Assembly: GCF_016103465.1 (NCBI RefSeq)
Contig: NZ_JAEEAP010000030.1
Location: 1-39,695, forward strand
From: Streptomyces sabulosicollis
GTDB lineage: Bacteria > Actinomycetota > Actinomycetes > Streptomycetales > Streptomycetaceae
Length of the DNA stretch: 39,695 bases
Direction: 5' to 3'
Below the pieces are notes generated by a model, which worked only from the letters and a program-made list of their open reading frames with translations, did no database searches and had not been told where the DNA came from. The position numbers were made by a program, and so were the translations under genes. Positions 17,001 through 32,227 of the stretch are shown here, piece after piece (the first letter of the stretch is position 1; the number at the start of each line of letters is the position of its first letter).

Positions 17001-18683
17001 ACCAGATGTCGTTGCGGCCGCGCCACGGGCGGCCCTTGGCCACCACGCGCCGGGCGAGCGCCAGCCGTTTGGCGGTGGGGTCGACGATGCCCAGCCGGGT
17101 ACGGGCGGTACGGGCGTCCCGCCGCGTCTCCGTCGTCCGTACCCGTACGGTCGCGTCGTCCGCCGCCAGCAGCTCGGCCAGCCGCTCCGGGGTGTCCGCC
17201 GCCAGCGCCAGCACCCGCTCGGGTTCGATGACGAGGGTCGTGGCGCGCCGCGCCGCCGACACCGGCGGCTGCTCCAGCACCACATGGGCGTTGATCCCGC
17301 CGAAGCCGAAGGCGTTGACGGCGGCGCGCCGTACGGGCGCTTCCCAGGGCTCGGCCGCGTCGAGCACCGAGAAGCGGGTGGCCGCCAGCGCCGGGTGGGG
17401 GTCGTCGCAGTGCAGGGTGGGCAGCAGCCGGCCGTGGTGGACCGCTAGGGCGGCCTTCACCAGGCCCGCGACACCGGCGGCGGGCATGGTGTGACCGATC
17501 ATCGACTTCACCGAGCCGATGACGGCCTTCTGCCCTGACATGCCACCGGGGCCGAACACCTCGGCCAGTGTGGCGAGTTCGGCCGTGTCCCCGGCGGGCG
17601 TCGCGGTGCCGTGCGCCTCCAGCAGTCCGATGGCGCCCGGCTCCCGCGGATCGAGGTGCGCGGCGCGCCACGCCTGCCGTACGGCCCGGGTCTGACCGCC
17701 CGGGTCCGGGTTGACCAGACCGGTGGCACGGCCGTCGGAGGCCACACCGGTGCCGCGGATCACCGCGTAGACACGGTCGCCGTCGCGGAGGGCGTCCTCG
17801 AGCCGCTTGAGGACGACCACACCGGTGCCCTCGCCGATCAGCAGGCCGTCGGCCGCGCGGTGGAAGGGCCGGATCCGCTGGCTCGGCGACAGCGCGCGCA
17901 GCTGCGAGAAGACGCTCCACAGGGTGATGTCGTGGCAGTGGTGCACCCCGCCCGCGAGCATCACGTCACACCGGCCCGAGGCCAGCTCCCCCACCGCCTG
18001 GTCGACGGCGACGAGCGAGGAGGCGCAGGCGGCGTCCACGGTGTACGCGGGGCCGCGCAGATCGAGCCGGTTGGCGATGCGCGAGGCGGCGAGGTTGGGC
18101 ACCAGGCCGATGGCCGCCTCGGGCCGGTCCGGGCCGAGCCGTTCGGCAAACGCGGCCCGTACGCGGTCGAGTTGACCGGGCCCGAGGTCGGGCAGCAGCT
18201 CGCCGAGGGTCCGTACGAGCTGGTGGGCGGTGCGCACCCGCTGGTCGAGCCGGACCAGCCCGGGGGTGAGATAGCCGCCCCGGCCCAGCACCACGCCCAC
18301 CCGCTGCCGGTCGGGCAGCCGGTCCTCGCCGCCCGCGTCGGTGATGGCCGCCGCCGCGACGCCCAGGGCGATCAGCTGGTCGGGTTCGGTGCCGGACACC
18401 GAGTTCGGCATGATCCCGAACCGGGCGGCCTCGAACCGGGCGAACTCATCGACGAATCCGCCCCGTCGGCAGTACACCCGGTCGGGCGCGGCCGTCGCGT
18501 CGCCACCGGCGTCCGGGGCGTAGAAACCGGCGTCCCACCGCCCGGCCGGAACGTCGCTGATCGCGTCCCTGCCGCCGACCAGGTTGCGCCAGTACGTGTC
18601 CAGGTCCGGCGCGCCGGGCAGCAGCACGGACATCCCGATGATGGCCACCGGCGGCTGCCGGTACGCCTGTTCGTCCGTCACGC

Positions 18684-18687
<4 letters not shown>
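14092..18687 (-). CDS. Iterative PKS subunit 2: KS-AT-DH-PPTase-like (PfaC/enediyne-PKS-like)
   Basis: The 1,531-residue megasynthase starts at the GTG at 18687, which overlaps the preceding PKS stop (GTGA). KS (about 10-465) has Cys221 in DAACASSL, His in EAHGTATPAGD and His in GHTMPAAG, so all catalytic residues are present. AT (about 585-900) has the nucleophile Ser652 in AGHSVGEW and FQSGFHTPM. After a low-complexity linker comes a double-hotdog DH-like domain (about 995-1245) with His1008 (LRDHCFF) and Asp1166 (LLDNVGQ), of the kind seen in enediyne PKSs. The C-terminal part (about 1290-1460) aligns by motif with Sfp-type phosphopantetheinyl transferases (WLLGRIAAKDAVR, LALSLAHRAEAGVALV). 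However, the usual GIDxE is GIALE (Ala1391) and W-x-x-KE is FRATKQ (Lys1441-Gln1442). No ACP is present. It works with the NMO-KS-AT-ACP-KR subunit upstream. Confidence 0.9.
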
Positions 18688-25793
<7,106 letters not shown>

Positions 25794-26282
25794 GTTTTCT
25801 CCAAAATCGCTAGCGCGGCAGGAAATGGAGATAATTCGGGCAACGCATGTCGAACGTATGGCATGGCAATCTCGCGAAACGGCGCCGACTGAAATTAGCC
25901 ACGTTATTACTGAAGAGTCAACAAGCAGTCGTGCACACTCTCGCCACGACGGGCTGAATCTCGCCAGGCGCGAGGACACCGGCCGGGCCGCCACCTTCTC
26001 TCCCCTGTTAAGCGTTCATATATCTCGCGCCAACGAGATCGTTTTCGAAGGTGGGCCGAGCCGCATGAGTCACCCTTGAATGCGCCTTAACCTGCACGGA
26101 CACCGGGTCCTCATTTCACTCTCGCGCATTTCGCGTGTACCGCAGGAGAGGCGCGGCGGCCCGGGCGGACGGCCACGCCTCCCGCGATGGGTTTCCCGAG
26201 GTGCACCCTGGAAGAAGGGGCCGGGACGCATCATTCGACGTGTCCGCACCATACGCACCTGGTCGCAGGAGGAGGACTGGGG
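25794..26282. other. AT-richer noncoding region upstream of the PKS operon
   Basis: This 489-base gap is clearly richer in A/T between about 25800 and 26130 than any other stretch in the window. It contains the PKS operon promoter. The plus-strand end holds the GGAGGA ribosome site of the phosphoribosyltransferase relic. I see no convincing gene or RNA in the rest. Regulatory sites for the operon, or a base-composition scar of transferred DNA, are both possible. Confidence 0.55.
25892..25921 (-). promoter_or_regulatory. Promoter of the six-gene PKS operon
   Basis: On the minus strand a TTGACT -35 (25916-25921) and a TAATTT -10 (25892-25897) are separated by 18 bases. This is a good match to the housekeeping sigma-factor consensus and unusual in such GC-rich DNA. 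Transcription would start near 25885, giving an untranslated leader of about 90 bases before the ATG at 25793. Confidence 0.6.
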
Positions 26283-26882
26283 ATGACCAAGCGCCTGTTC
26301 CGCGATCGACGGGACGCCGGCCGGGTCCTGACCGGCCGTCTGGACCACTACCGAGGCCGCGCCCCGGTGTGCTGGTGCTCGCATTGCCCCGCGGTGGCGC
26401 TCCGGTGGCGTACGAGGTGGCCACCGCGCTGGACGCCGAACTCGATGTCCTGCTCGTACGCAAGCTGGGTGTCCCGGGCCGGGACGAAGTGGCGATGGGG
26501 GCGATCGCCAGTGGCGGGGTGGTGGTGCCCAACGAGGACATCATCCGCGGACTGGACATCTCACCGGAAGCGGTCCGGCGGGTGGCGAGCGGGAAGGCCG
26601 GGAACTGCTGCGCCGACAGCGGATGTACCGCGGCGACCGCCCCATGCCGGATATCGAGGGCAGGACGGTCATCCTCGTCGACGACGGACTCGCCACGGGC
26701 GCGAGCGCCCCGCGCCGCCGTCCAGGCCCTGCGGCGCATGCGGCCCGGCAGGATCGTGGTGGCGGTGCCCGCCGCGCCCGAGTCCACCTGCCAGGAGCTG
26801 TCGATGACGGTCGACGAGGTGATCTGCGCGACCGCCCCCAACCCGTTCGCGATCGTCGTGCGGAACGCCGCCGAGTACGGTC
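26283..26882 (+). pseudogene. Frameshifted phosphoribosyltransferase-family relic
   Basis: An ATG at 26283 with a good ribosome site (GGAGGA) begins [20 protein letters not shown]. The sense then moves to other frames near 26368 ([20 protein letters not shown] and [20 protein letters not shown]), near 26602 ([20 protein letters not shown] with the family PRPP-binding [13 protein letters not shown]) and near 26707 ([28 protein letters not shown]). This is the order of a type I phosphoribosyltransferase domain of the kind found in actinobacteria. It cannot be translated as one protein because of three indels. The C-terminal end is missing and runs into the tail of the ABC-F gene. The gene is non-functional as read. 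Confidence 0.85.
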
Positions 26883-28565
26883 TCAGCTCGTCCCAGCCAC
26901 TCCCTCGGTGGCGGACGACTCCTCGAGCAGGTCCCGGACCTCGTCGGCGGCGATGTCCCGCAACTCCTCGCCGACCAGCAGCCACCGGGTGATGCCGATC
27001 GACTCCAGGAACGGCAGATCGTGGCTGGCGACCACGAGCGCGCCCTGGTAGGAGTCCAGCGCGCTCGTCAGCTGCCGCACACTGGCCAGGTCGAGGTTGT
27101 TGGTCGGCTCGTCGAGCATCAGCAGCTGCGGGGCCGGTGCGGCGAGCATGGTGGCCGCGAGGGCGGCCCGGAAGCGTTCGCCACCGGAGAGGGTGGCCGC
27201 CGGCTGCTCCGCTCGCGCCCCCTTGAAGAGGAAGCGGGCGAGCTGGGCGCGGATGTGGTTGTCGGTGACGCCGGGCGCCCGGCTCGCCACGTTGGCCGCC
27301 ACGCTCAGCTCGTCGTCCAGCACATCCAGCCGCTGGGGGAGGAACCGCAGCGGTACGTACGTCCTGGCCTCGCCGGACAGCGGGGCGAGTTCGCCGGTGA
27401 GGGTACGCAGCAGTGTGGTCTTACCGGCTCCGTTGCGCCCGACCAGCGCGATGCGTTCGGGCCCGTGCACATGCAGGGTGGCATCGCGCAACGCGCCGTA
27501 CTGGGGGCGCAGTTCGCTCAGGGTGAGCACGGTGCGGCCCGCGGGCACGGCGGTGTGCGGCAGACTCACCCGGATCTCGGCGTCGTCGCGGACCGCGTCC
27601 GCGGCCTCCTCACGCCGCTCGCGTGCCTCGTGGAGGCGGTCCTCGTGCAGATCGCGGAGCTTGCCGGCCGACTCCTGCGCGGCCCGCTTGCGGGCACCGG
27701 CGACGATTCTCGGGGCCCTCCGCTCGATGTCCATCTTCTTGCTGTTCCGCTGACGGCGCGCCAGTTTGATGTGGGTCTCCTCCAGTTCGCGTTTTTGCCT
27801 CCGCACATCCGCCTCCGCGGCCCGCAGCGTGCGCGCTGCCGCCTCCTGCTGAGTGGCCAGCGCCTCCTGGTAGGCGGACCAGCCGCCGCCGTACCAGGTC
27901 ACCGACCCGGACCGCAGTTCGGCGATGCGGTCCACCCGCTCCAGCAGCTCACGGTCGTGGCTGACCACGACCAGCACACCGGAGCGCCAGGAGTCGACGG
28001 CGTCGTAGAGCCGGCGCCGCGCGAACAGGTCGAGGTTGTTGGTGGGTTCGTCGAGCAGCAGGACGTCGGGGCGCTCCAGGAGCAGGGCGGCCAGGTGCAG
28101 CAGTACGGTCTCCCCGCCGGACAGATGGCCGACGGTGCGGTCCAGTTCGACATCGCCGAGCCCGAGCGAGCCCAGTGTCGCCACGGCCCGCTCCTCGACG
28201 TCCCAGTCGTCGCCGATCGTCTCGAAGTGGGCCTCGTCGACGTCCCCGGCCTCGATGGCGCGCACCGCGGCGCGCCGCTCGGCGATGCCCAGGGCCTGGT
28301 CCACGCGGAGCGTGGTGTCGAGGGTGATGTTCTGCGGAAGGTAGGCGAGGCTGCCGCCGACGGTCACCGACCCCTCGGCGGGACGCAACCGGCCGGCGAT
28401 CAGCCGCAGCAGGGTGGACTTGCCACTGCCGTTGGTGCCCACGAGGCCGGTGCGGCCCCGTCCGATGCCGAGCGAGAGCCCGTCGAAGACGGGCGTGCCG
28501 TCCGCCCACTGGAAGGACACGGCCGAGCAGGTCACGGAAGCGCTGGGGGTGGGGGATGCTGCCAT
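26883..28565 (-). CDS. ABC-F family ATPase (antibiotic-resistance/ribosome-protection type candidate)
   Basis: The 560-residue protein has two ABC ATPase domains and no membrane segments. Domain 1 has Walker [10 protein letters not shown], signature LSGGE and Walker [11 protein letters not shown]. Domain 2 has [14 protein letters not shown] and [10 protein letters not shown]. Both keep the catalytic Glu. The linker (about residues 235-325) is helical and rich in Arg/Lys ([19 protein letters not shown]), as expected for the P-site tRNA-interacting motif. ABC-F proteins bind the ribosomal E site; the resistance subgroup (TlrC, OleB, VmlR, Msr) dislodges antibiotics from the peptidyl-transferase centre or exit tunnel. 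Subgroup membership here is inference. The ATG at 28565 sits 6 bases after a strong hairpin and lacks an exposed ribosome site, which suggests regulated translation. Confidence 0.9.
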   Translation of the reverse strand: MAASPTPSASVTCSAVSFQWADGTPVFDGLSLGIGRGRTGLVGTNGSGKSTLLRLIAGRLRPAEGSVTVGGSLAYLPQNITLDTTLRVDQALGIAERRAAVRAIEAGDVDEAHFETIGDDWDVEERAVATLGSLGLGDVELDRTVGHLSGGETVLLHLAALLLERPDVLLLDEPTNNLDLFARRRLYDAVDSWRSGVLVVVSHDRELLERVDRIAELRSGSVTWYGGGWSAYQEALATQQEAAARTLRAAEADVRRQKRELEETHIKLARRQRNSKKMDIERRAPRIVAGARKRAAQESAGKLRDLHEDRLHEARERREEAADAVRDDAEIRVSLPHTAVPAGRTVLTLSELRPQYGALRDATLHVHGPERIALVGRNGAGKTTLLRTLTGELAPLSGEARTYVPLRFLPQRLDVLDDELSVAANVASRAPGVTDNHIRAQLARFLFKGARAEQPAATLSGGERFRAALAATMLAAPAPQLLMLDEPTNNLDLASVRQLTSALDSYQGALVVASHDLPFLESIGITRWLLVGEELRDIAADEVRDLLEESSATEGVAGTS

Positions 28566-28571
28566 GGTGTT

Positions 28572-28614
28572 CTCGCATTCGTAAGCGCTGTGAACAAGGG
28601 GCTACGTATGCGAG
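28572..28614 (-). promoter_or_regulatory. Hairpin immediately before the ABC-F start codon (candidate attenuator)
   Basis: In the minus-strand transcript CTCGCATACGTA (28614-28603) pairs with TACGAATGCGAG (28583-28572) over 11 of 12 positions, with a 19-base loop. It ends 6 bases before the ATG. The only weak ribosome-site-like bases (GCGAG) lie in its 3' arm, so folding should hide translation initiation. ABC-F resistance genes are often controlled by drug-responsive leaders; application to this gene is inference. A repressor operator is the alternative reading. Confidence 0.55.
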
Positions 28615-28631
28615 CACCACGCGGCGACCAA
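28602..28631 (-). other. Possible 9-codon leader peptide upstream of the ABC-F gene
   Basis: A TTG start at 28631, with AGAGG six bases upstream (28638-28642), opens a short frame reading MVAAWCSHT. Its TAG stop lies at 28604-28602, inside the 5' arm of the start-codon hairpin. A ribosome paused on its last codons would melt that arm. The start codon is weak and no known stalling motif is evident, so this is only a candidate. Confidence 0.25.
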
Positions 28632-28665
28632 GCCAGACCTCTATCGGAGACAACAGGACCCGATC

Positions 28666-28696
28666 AGTGTACCCCAGCCGTGGTGTCCGATGTCGT
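28666..28696 (-). promoter_or_regulatory. Possible ABC-F promoter
   Basis: A TACACT -10-like element (28666-28671, minus strand) is preceded by ACGACA (28691-28696) at a 19-base spacing. It would give a leader of about 95 bases carrying the hairpin. The match is moderate. Confidence 0.3.
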
Positions 28697-28870
28697 GGAC
28701 GGGGCCGGGCGGGGGCCGCGCTGCCACCTTCCTGCCAACCTTTCCCACTCCCCCGCTGCCGCGTACGGCCGCCGTTACGATCACTCGCGTGACCTGGCGG
28801 CGCATCCGCACCGAGGCGACGCGCCGCCCGTTTCGGATCGCATGGATCATCGGAGCAAGGGGCGTGAGAA

Positions 28871-29578
28871 GTGAACAGCCGGTTAAGCATCGCGGCCGTT
28901 TCGGCCGTCTCCCTGGTGGCGCTCCTGGGCGGCACGACGGTGGCGACGGCGCAGACGGCACAGGAGTCCGACCCGGCGCCGAAGTCCTGTGACGGTGTCC
29001 GGCTGACCGGCGAGCTCCCCGCTCCGGCGCCCGGCCAGGCCGTTTCGGGGCAGATCACCATTGGGGCCGACTGCAAGCCGGAGCGGGTATCCGTCCAGCA
29101 CGGCCCGGCATCGGGCCGCTCGGCCCCCTCGGCCCGCACCGCGACCGCTGCCGGGAGCGCCACCACGGCCGCCACCGCCACCGGCCATCAGCTGCGTGGC
29201 TGGAACGAGATGTACGACTGCTGCGACATCCGGATGACGGGTCTGTATACCACCTCCTCATGGGACACGGCGAACGGCCGCGTCACCACGGGCGGCACGA
29301 CGTCCACCCAGGAGTGGAACCGCGAGCCGTGGGACGCCGGTTGGTCGCTCACCTCGCAGAACGCGAAGGACGACTGCGTCACGGACTGCGCCGAGGTCAA
29401 CTCCGAGGCGCACGCCGATTTCGCGTACCAGGGCGTCTTCGACCCGACCGGCGACTGGTACAACAACACCCACCATTCATACGTCCAGTTGAAGGCGGAC
29501 GGGACGGCGAGCTGCCGCTTCGACGTGGAGCTGCGGCACACCTTCGTGGGGTGGAACTGGCGGTACGGCTGCGAGTGA
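28871..29578 (+). CDS. Secreted protein with several cysteines, unknown function
   Basis: The 235-residue product has a Sec signal peptide (NSRLSIAAVSAVSLVALLGG with cleavage near TVATAQ). A short segment with two Cys (KSCDGVRL, GADCKPE) and a Ser/Thr/Ala-rich linker (about 75-105) follow. The last 130 residues form a Trp/Asp/Cys-rich domain (LRGWNEMYDCCDIRMTG, DDCVTDCAEVN, a terminal CRFD...YGCE). Eight mature cysteines suggest disulfides, and the aromatic-rich, beta-like character suggests an extracellular binding or protective protein. I recognise no family. The GTG at 28871 has an AAGG about 10 bases upstream. It is divergent from the ABC-F gene and ends at a bidirectional terminator. Confidence 0.75.
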   Translation: MNSRLSIAAVSAVSLVALLGGTTVATAQTAQESDPAPKSCDGVRLTGELPAPAPGQAVSGQITIGADCKPERVSVQHGPASGRSAPSARTATAAGSATTAATATGHQLRGWNEMYDCCDIRMTGLYTTSSWDTANGRVTTGGTTSTQEWNREPWDAGWSLTSQNAKDDCVTDCAEVNSEAHADFAYQGVFDPTGDWYNNTHHSYVQLKADGTASCRFDVELRHTFVGWNWRYGCE

Positions 29579-29591
29579 CCGCACCGGCGGT

Positions 29592-29630
29592 GCGACGGCA
29601 CACGGCGTGACCACCGTCGTGTGCCATCGC
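29592..29630. terminator. Bidirectional terminator between convergent genes
   Basis: GCGA-C-GGCACACG (29592-29604) pairs with CGTGTGCC-A-TCGC (29618-29630), with one mismatch and a short loop. It lies between the stops of the secreted-protein gene (plus) and the hydrolase gene (minus), so it can serve both. Confidence 0.7.
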
Positions 29631-29650
29631 CCGTCAGGCGTGGTGCGGGG

Positions 29651-30352
29651 TCACGATGCCCCAGCGCATCCGAGCAGTATCCGGGCCAGCTCACGCGGCT
29701 GGGAGAACATCGGCCAGTGGCCGGTGTCCATCTCGACCAGCCGCCAATGCTCGCTCTTCAGCAGCTCGGCCACATCGCCCACCGGCTCATCGCCGTCGAG
29801 CAGGCACTTGATGTACGTGGCCGGAAGCCCGCCGAGCGGGCGCGCCAGTACGGCAGGCTCGGAGAGTGTGGCGCCCGGATGCGGCGTGGAACCCGCCACG
29901 AACCGCGCGATCTGCTCGCCGGTGAGGCCCTGGCCCTCGCAGTCGGCCTCGGTCAGGGGCGCCCAGAAGCCGTCGTTCGCGGCCATCGACACCTCCACCA
30001 TGGCCTGGCCGCTGGGCCACGCCGACAGGAACGACTCACCGTCCACCGGAACGTTGGAGTCCACGAACACCACATGGGCCAGCCGGTCGCCGATGCGCTC
30101 AGCGGCCTGGCCGACCGGGATGCCCGAATAGCTGTGCCCCACCAGGACCACCTCTCGGAGATCGAGGCGCTCGATCTCGTCGACGATGTCCTGGACGTGG
30201 GTCTGCTGCCCGGCCGGCACACCTTGCTTTTCGGCGAGTCCGGACAGCGTGAGGGCATGAGCGCCGTATCCGGCCGCCCGCAGCTCCGGAACCACCTCGT
30301 CCCATGCCCACGACCCCAGCCAGGCACCCGCCACCAGTACGAATTCCGTCAT
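29651..30352 (-). CDS. Alpha/beta hydrolase (esterase-like)
   Basis: The 233-residue cytoplasmic protein begins MTEFVLVAGAWLGSWAWDEV, typical of the small salicylate-esterase/EstC-like branch of the fold. It has the nucleophile Ser74 in VLVGHSYSGIP, an acid in the VDSNVPVDGE or later region, and His212 in MDTGHWPMFS. It should hydrolyse a small ester or related bond; the substrate is unknown. The ATG at 30352 was chosen because conserved sequence begins there. No strong ribosome site is visible, so the transcript may be nearly leaderless. The longer reading to 30436 adds Arg/Pro-rich text that does not look coding. It stands alone, converging with the secreted-protein gene. Confidence 0.88.
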   Translation of the reverse strand: MTEFVLVAGAWLGSWAWDEVVPELRAAGYGAHALTLSGLAEKQGVPAGQQTHVQDIVDEIERLDLREVVLVGHSYSGIPVGQAAERIGDRLAHVVFVDSNVPVDGESFLSAWPSGQAMVEVSMAANDGFWAPLTEADCEGQGLTGEQIARFVAGSTPHPGATLSEPAVLARPLGGLPATYIKCLLDGDEPVGDVAELLKSEHWRLVEMDTGHWPMFSQPRELARILLGCAGAS

Positions 30353-30490
30353 GGCGGCAAGGTAGCGCGGGGGTCTGACACTGCCGCGCCCCGGCATCCG
30401 ATCAGGGCGTGCGACGAGCGCCAGCACGCCCGCCACTGACCGGAACCAGTGGTGTGGAGCGGTTTCATCCGGCGGGAGGGGAAACCCGCT

Positions 30491-30525
30491 CGTGTCGGGG
30501 CCGCCCCGTCAGGTCGCCCGACACG
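30491..30525. promoter_or_regulatory. 9-bp inverted repeat before the release-factor-like relic
   Basis: CGTGTCGGG (30491-30499) and CCCGACACG (30517-30525) are perfectly complementary with a 17-base loop. They end 13 bases before the relic's ATG. This may be an old operator or a leader hairpin. Confidence 0.35.
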
Positions 30526-30538
30526 GTACGGAGCGCAT

Positions 30539-31112
30539 ATGAAGTTGTCGTTTCTCGACCCGCTCTACGCGCGGCCCCGGCCCATGGGCCGCCGTCTACC
30601 TGGACGTCTCCCGCGACATCGAGGACCCTCAGAAGGCGATCGAGCTGCGCTGGCGGCACCTGTGCGACGCGCTGTCCGGCCAGGGCGTGGACAACGCCAC
30701 CCTCTCCGCCCTGCACACCGCCGTGGGCAGCGACCGGGAGGTGTCCGGGCAGCACGGACAGGCCCTGTTCGCCGCCCATGGACGGCTCGGACTGGCCGAG
30801 GAGCTCCCCGAGCCGCCGATGGCCGATTCGGCCCGCTTCACCTCGATCCCCGATGTGCTGCCCCTGGTGCTGCAGCACTCCCCGGACATCCCCCATGTGG
30901 CCGTGGCCCTCTGCCGCGCCTTCGCGGAGACCGACCGGGAAGAGGACCTCCACGCCTTCGGCGTGCACACCGGGCGGCAGGAGCCCGCCGGGGCGGTGGT
31001 GGTAGGGGCCCTGGTGGGCACCGGCGCCGAGCTGATCACGGTCCCGCGTGAGGAGCTGCCGTTGGAGGACGGGGTCGGGGTGCTGTTGCGCTACCACGAC
31101 CCGTATACGTGA
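30539..31112 (+). pseudogene. Frameshifted and internally deleted release-factor-like gene (baeRF/Vms1-like)
   Basis: The ATG at 30539 (GGAG five bases upstream) starts MKLSFLDPLYARP. One extra base near 30585-30590 then breaks the frame. The sense continues one frame over as GPWAAVYLDVSRDIEDPQKA and IELRWRHLC, on to 31112. The text matches the N-terminus of actinobacterial proteins related to the Vms1/archaeo-eukaryotic release-factor superfamily. It then jumps (after VALCRAFAETDREEDLHAFG) to their C-terminal end (GALVGTGAELITVPREELPL, then a short tail). About 180 residues of the usual middle and catalytic part are absent. A frameshift plus an internal deletion make it a clear pseudogene. 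The family assignment is from recall, with moderate certainty. Confidence 0.7.
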
Positions 31113-31198
31113 GGGCCGCCGCGCCCGCGTCAAGGCCCGTATGCGGAGGACCCGCGTAGGCCAGGCCGGTGCGCCCAGTGCCTCCGAGGACCTCGCGC

Positions 31199-32044
31199 TC
31201 AAAGGACCTCGAGGGGCACGGGCCCCGTGGGCGGAGGGAAGGCGCGGTCCAGCGCGGCCAGGTCCTCCGAGGTGAGCTCGAGATCCAGCGCGGCGCGGTT
31301 CTCCTGGACATGGTCGACCCGCCCGGCCTTGGGGATCGCCATCACCCCCTGTCGGAGCACCCACGCCAGCATCACCCGCGCGGGCGTCGCGTCATGGGCC
31401 CGTGCGACCTCCCGCAGCGCGCCGGTGCGCGGCAGGCGTCCCTGCTCGATGGGCGAATAGGCCATCAGGGGGATGTCACGCCGATGGCACCAGGGAATGA
31501 GGTCGTACTCGACACCGCGCCGGGTGAGGTTGTAGAGCACCTGATTGGCGGCGACACCGTCGCCCCCGGGGAGGGAGACGAGATCCGTCATGTCAGAGGC
31601 ATCGAAGTTGCTCACACCCCAGTGGCGGATCTTGCCGCTCTCGGTGAGTGCGGTGAAGGCTTCGAGGGTCTCCTCCAGCGGGATCCGCCCCCGCCAGTGC
31701 AGCAGATACAGATCCAGCCGGTCCGTACCGAGCCGCCGCAGGCTGTCCTCGCAGGCCGCGATGGTGCCACTGCGGTCGGCGTGGCCGGGGAGCACCTTGC
31801 TGACCAGGAACACCTCATCGCGGCGGCCGGCGATCGCCTCCCCGACGAGTTCTTCGGAGGCGCCGCTGCCGTACATCTCGGCCGTGTCCACCACGGTCAT
31901 GCCGAGGTCGAGTCCACGTCGCAGCGCCGCGATCTCGTCGGCGCGGCGCCGCGGGTCGTCACCCATGCGCCAGGTGCCCTGGCCGAGCGGCGGGATCCGC
32001 TCCCCAGAGGGCAGCGGGACGGTGTCCGGTGCGCTGGTCATCAT
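31199..32044 (-). CDS. Aldo/keto reductase
   Basis: The 281-residue protein carries the full AKR catalytic tetrad: Asp53 and Tyr58 in VVDTAEMYGSG, Lys83 in LVSKVLPG and His116 in LLHWRG. It also has the family signature GVSNFDASDM and the cofactor loop IPKAG. The ATG at 32044 has GGGAGG five bases upstream. Upstream in-frame sequence is Arg-rich and unlike the family. It should reduce aldehydes or ketones with NADPH. It may be stand-alone, since the strong terminator at 32155-32182 separates it from the methyltransferase/PKS transcript upstream. A role in a nearby pathway is possible but not shown. Confidence 0.93.
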   Translation of the reverse strand: MMTSAPDTVPLPSGERIPPLGQGTWRMGDDPRRRADEIAALRRGLDLGMTVVDTAEMYGSGASEELVGEAIAGRRDEVFLVSKVLPGHADRSGTIAACEDSLRRLGTDRLDLYLLHWRGRIPLEETLEAFTALTESGKIRHWGVSNFDASDMTDLVSLPGGDGVAANQVLYNLTRRGVEYDLIPWCHRRDIPLMAYSPIEQGRLPRTGALREVARAHDATPARVMLAWVLRQGVMAIPKAGRVDHVQENRAALDLELTSEDLAALDRAFPPPTGPVPLEVL

Positions 32045-32154
32045 GCCCGCCTCCCTGGTTCTCCGGCTGCCTCCCACGGTAGGCGACGCCACGCGCCGTG
32101 CGACGTCCGCACCGAGTGGCCCCCGGCGGCCGGGCGTGGCACCATCCGCGCCGA

Positions 32155-32182
32155 GGGGCGGGCCGCATGTGCGGCCCGCCCC
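32155..32182 (-). terminator. Strong terminator ending the modular PKS-methyltransferase transcript
   Basis: GGGGCGGGCCGCA (32155-32167) and TGCGGCCCGCCCC (32170-32182) form a perfect GC-rich stem of up to 13 bp, 46 bases beyond the methyltransferase stop in the direction of minus-strand transcription. Confidence 0.8.
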
Positions 32183-32227
32183 TGAATGGCTCCCCGAGGA
32201 GAACCGGGAATTCCCGGCGCCGAGAAC

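Noticed and set aside
28566-28640. Leader peptide containing an Arg-Leu-Arg stalling motif in another frame before the ABC-F gene
   Set aside because: That frame has no ribosome site near its start and runs on for a long distance through the ABC-F gene, so it is a shadow frame.
27021-28874. Plus-strand frame of about 617 codons opposite the ABC-F gene
   Set aside because: Shadow frame; the minus strand has two complete ATPase domains.
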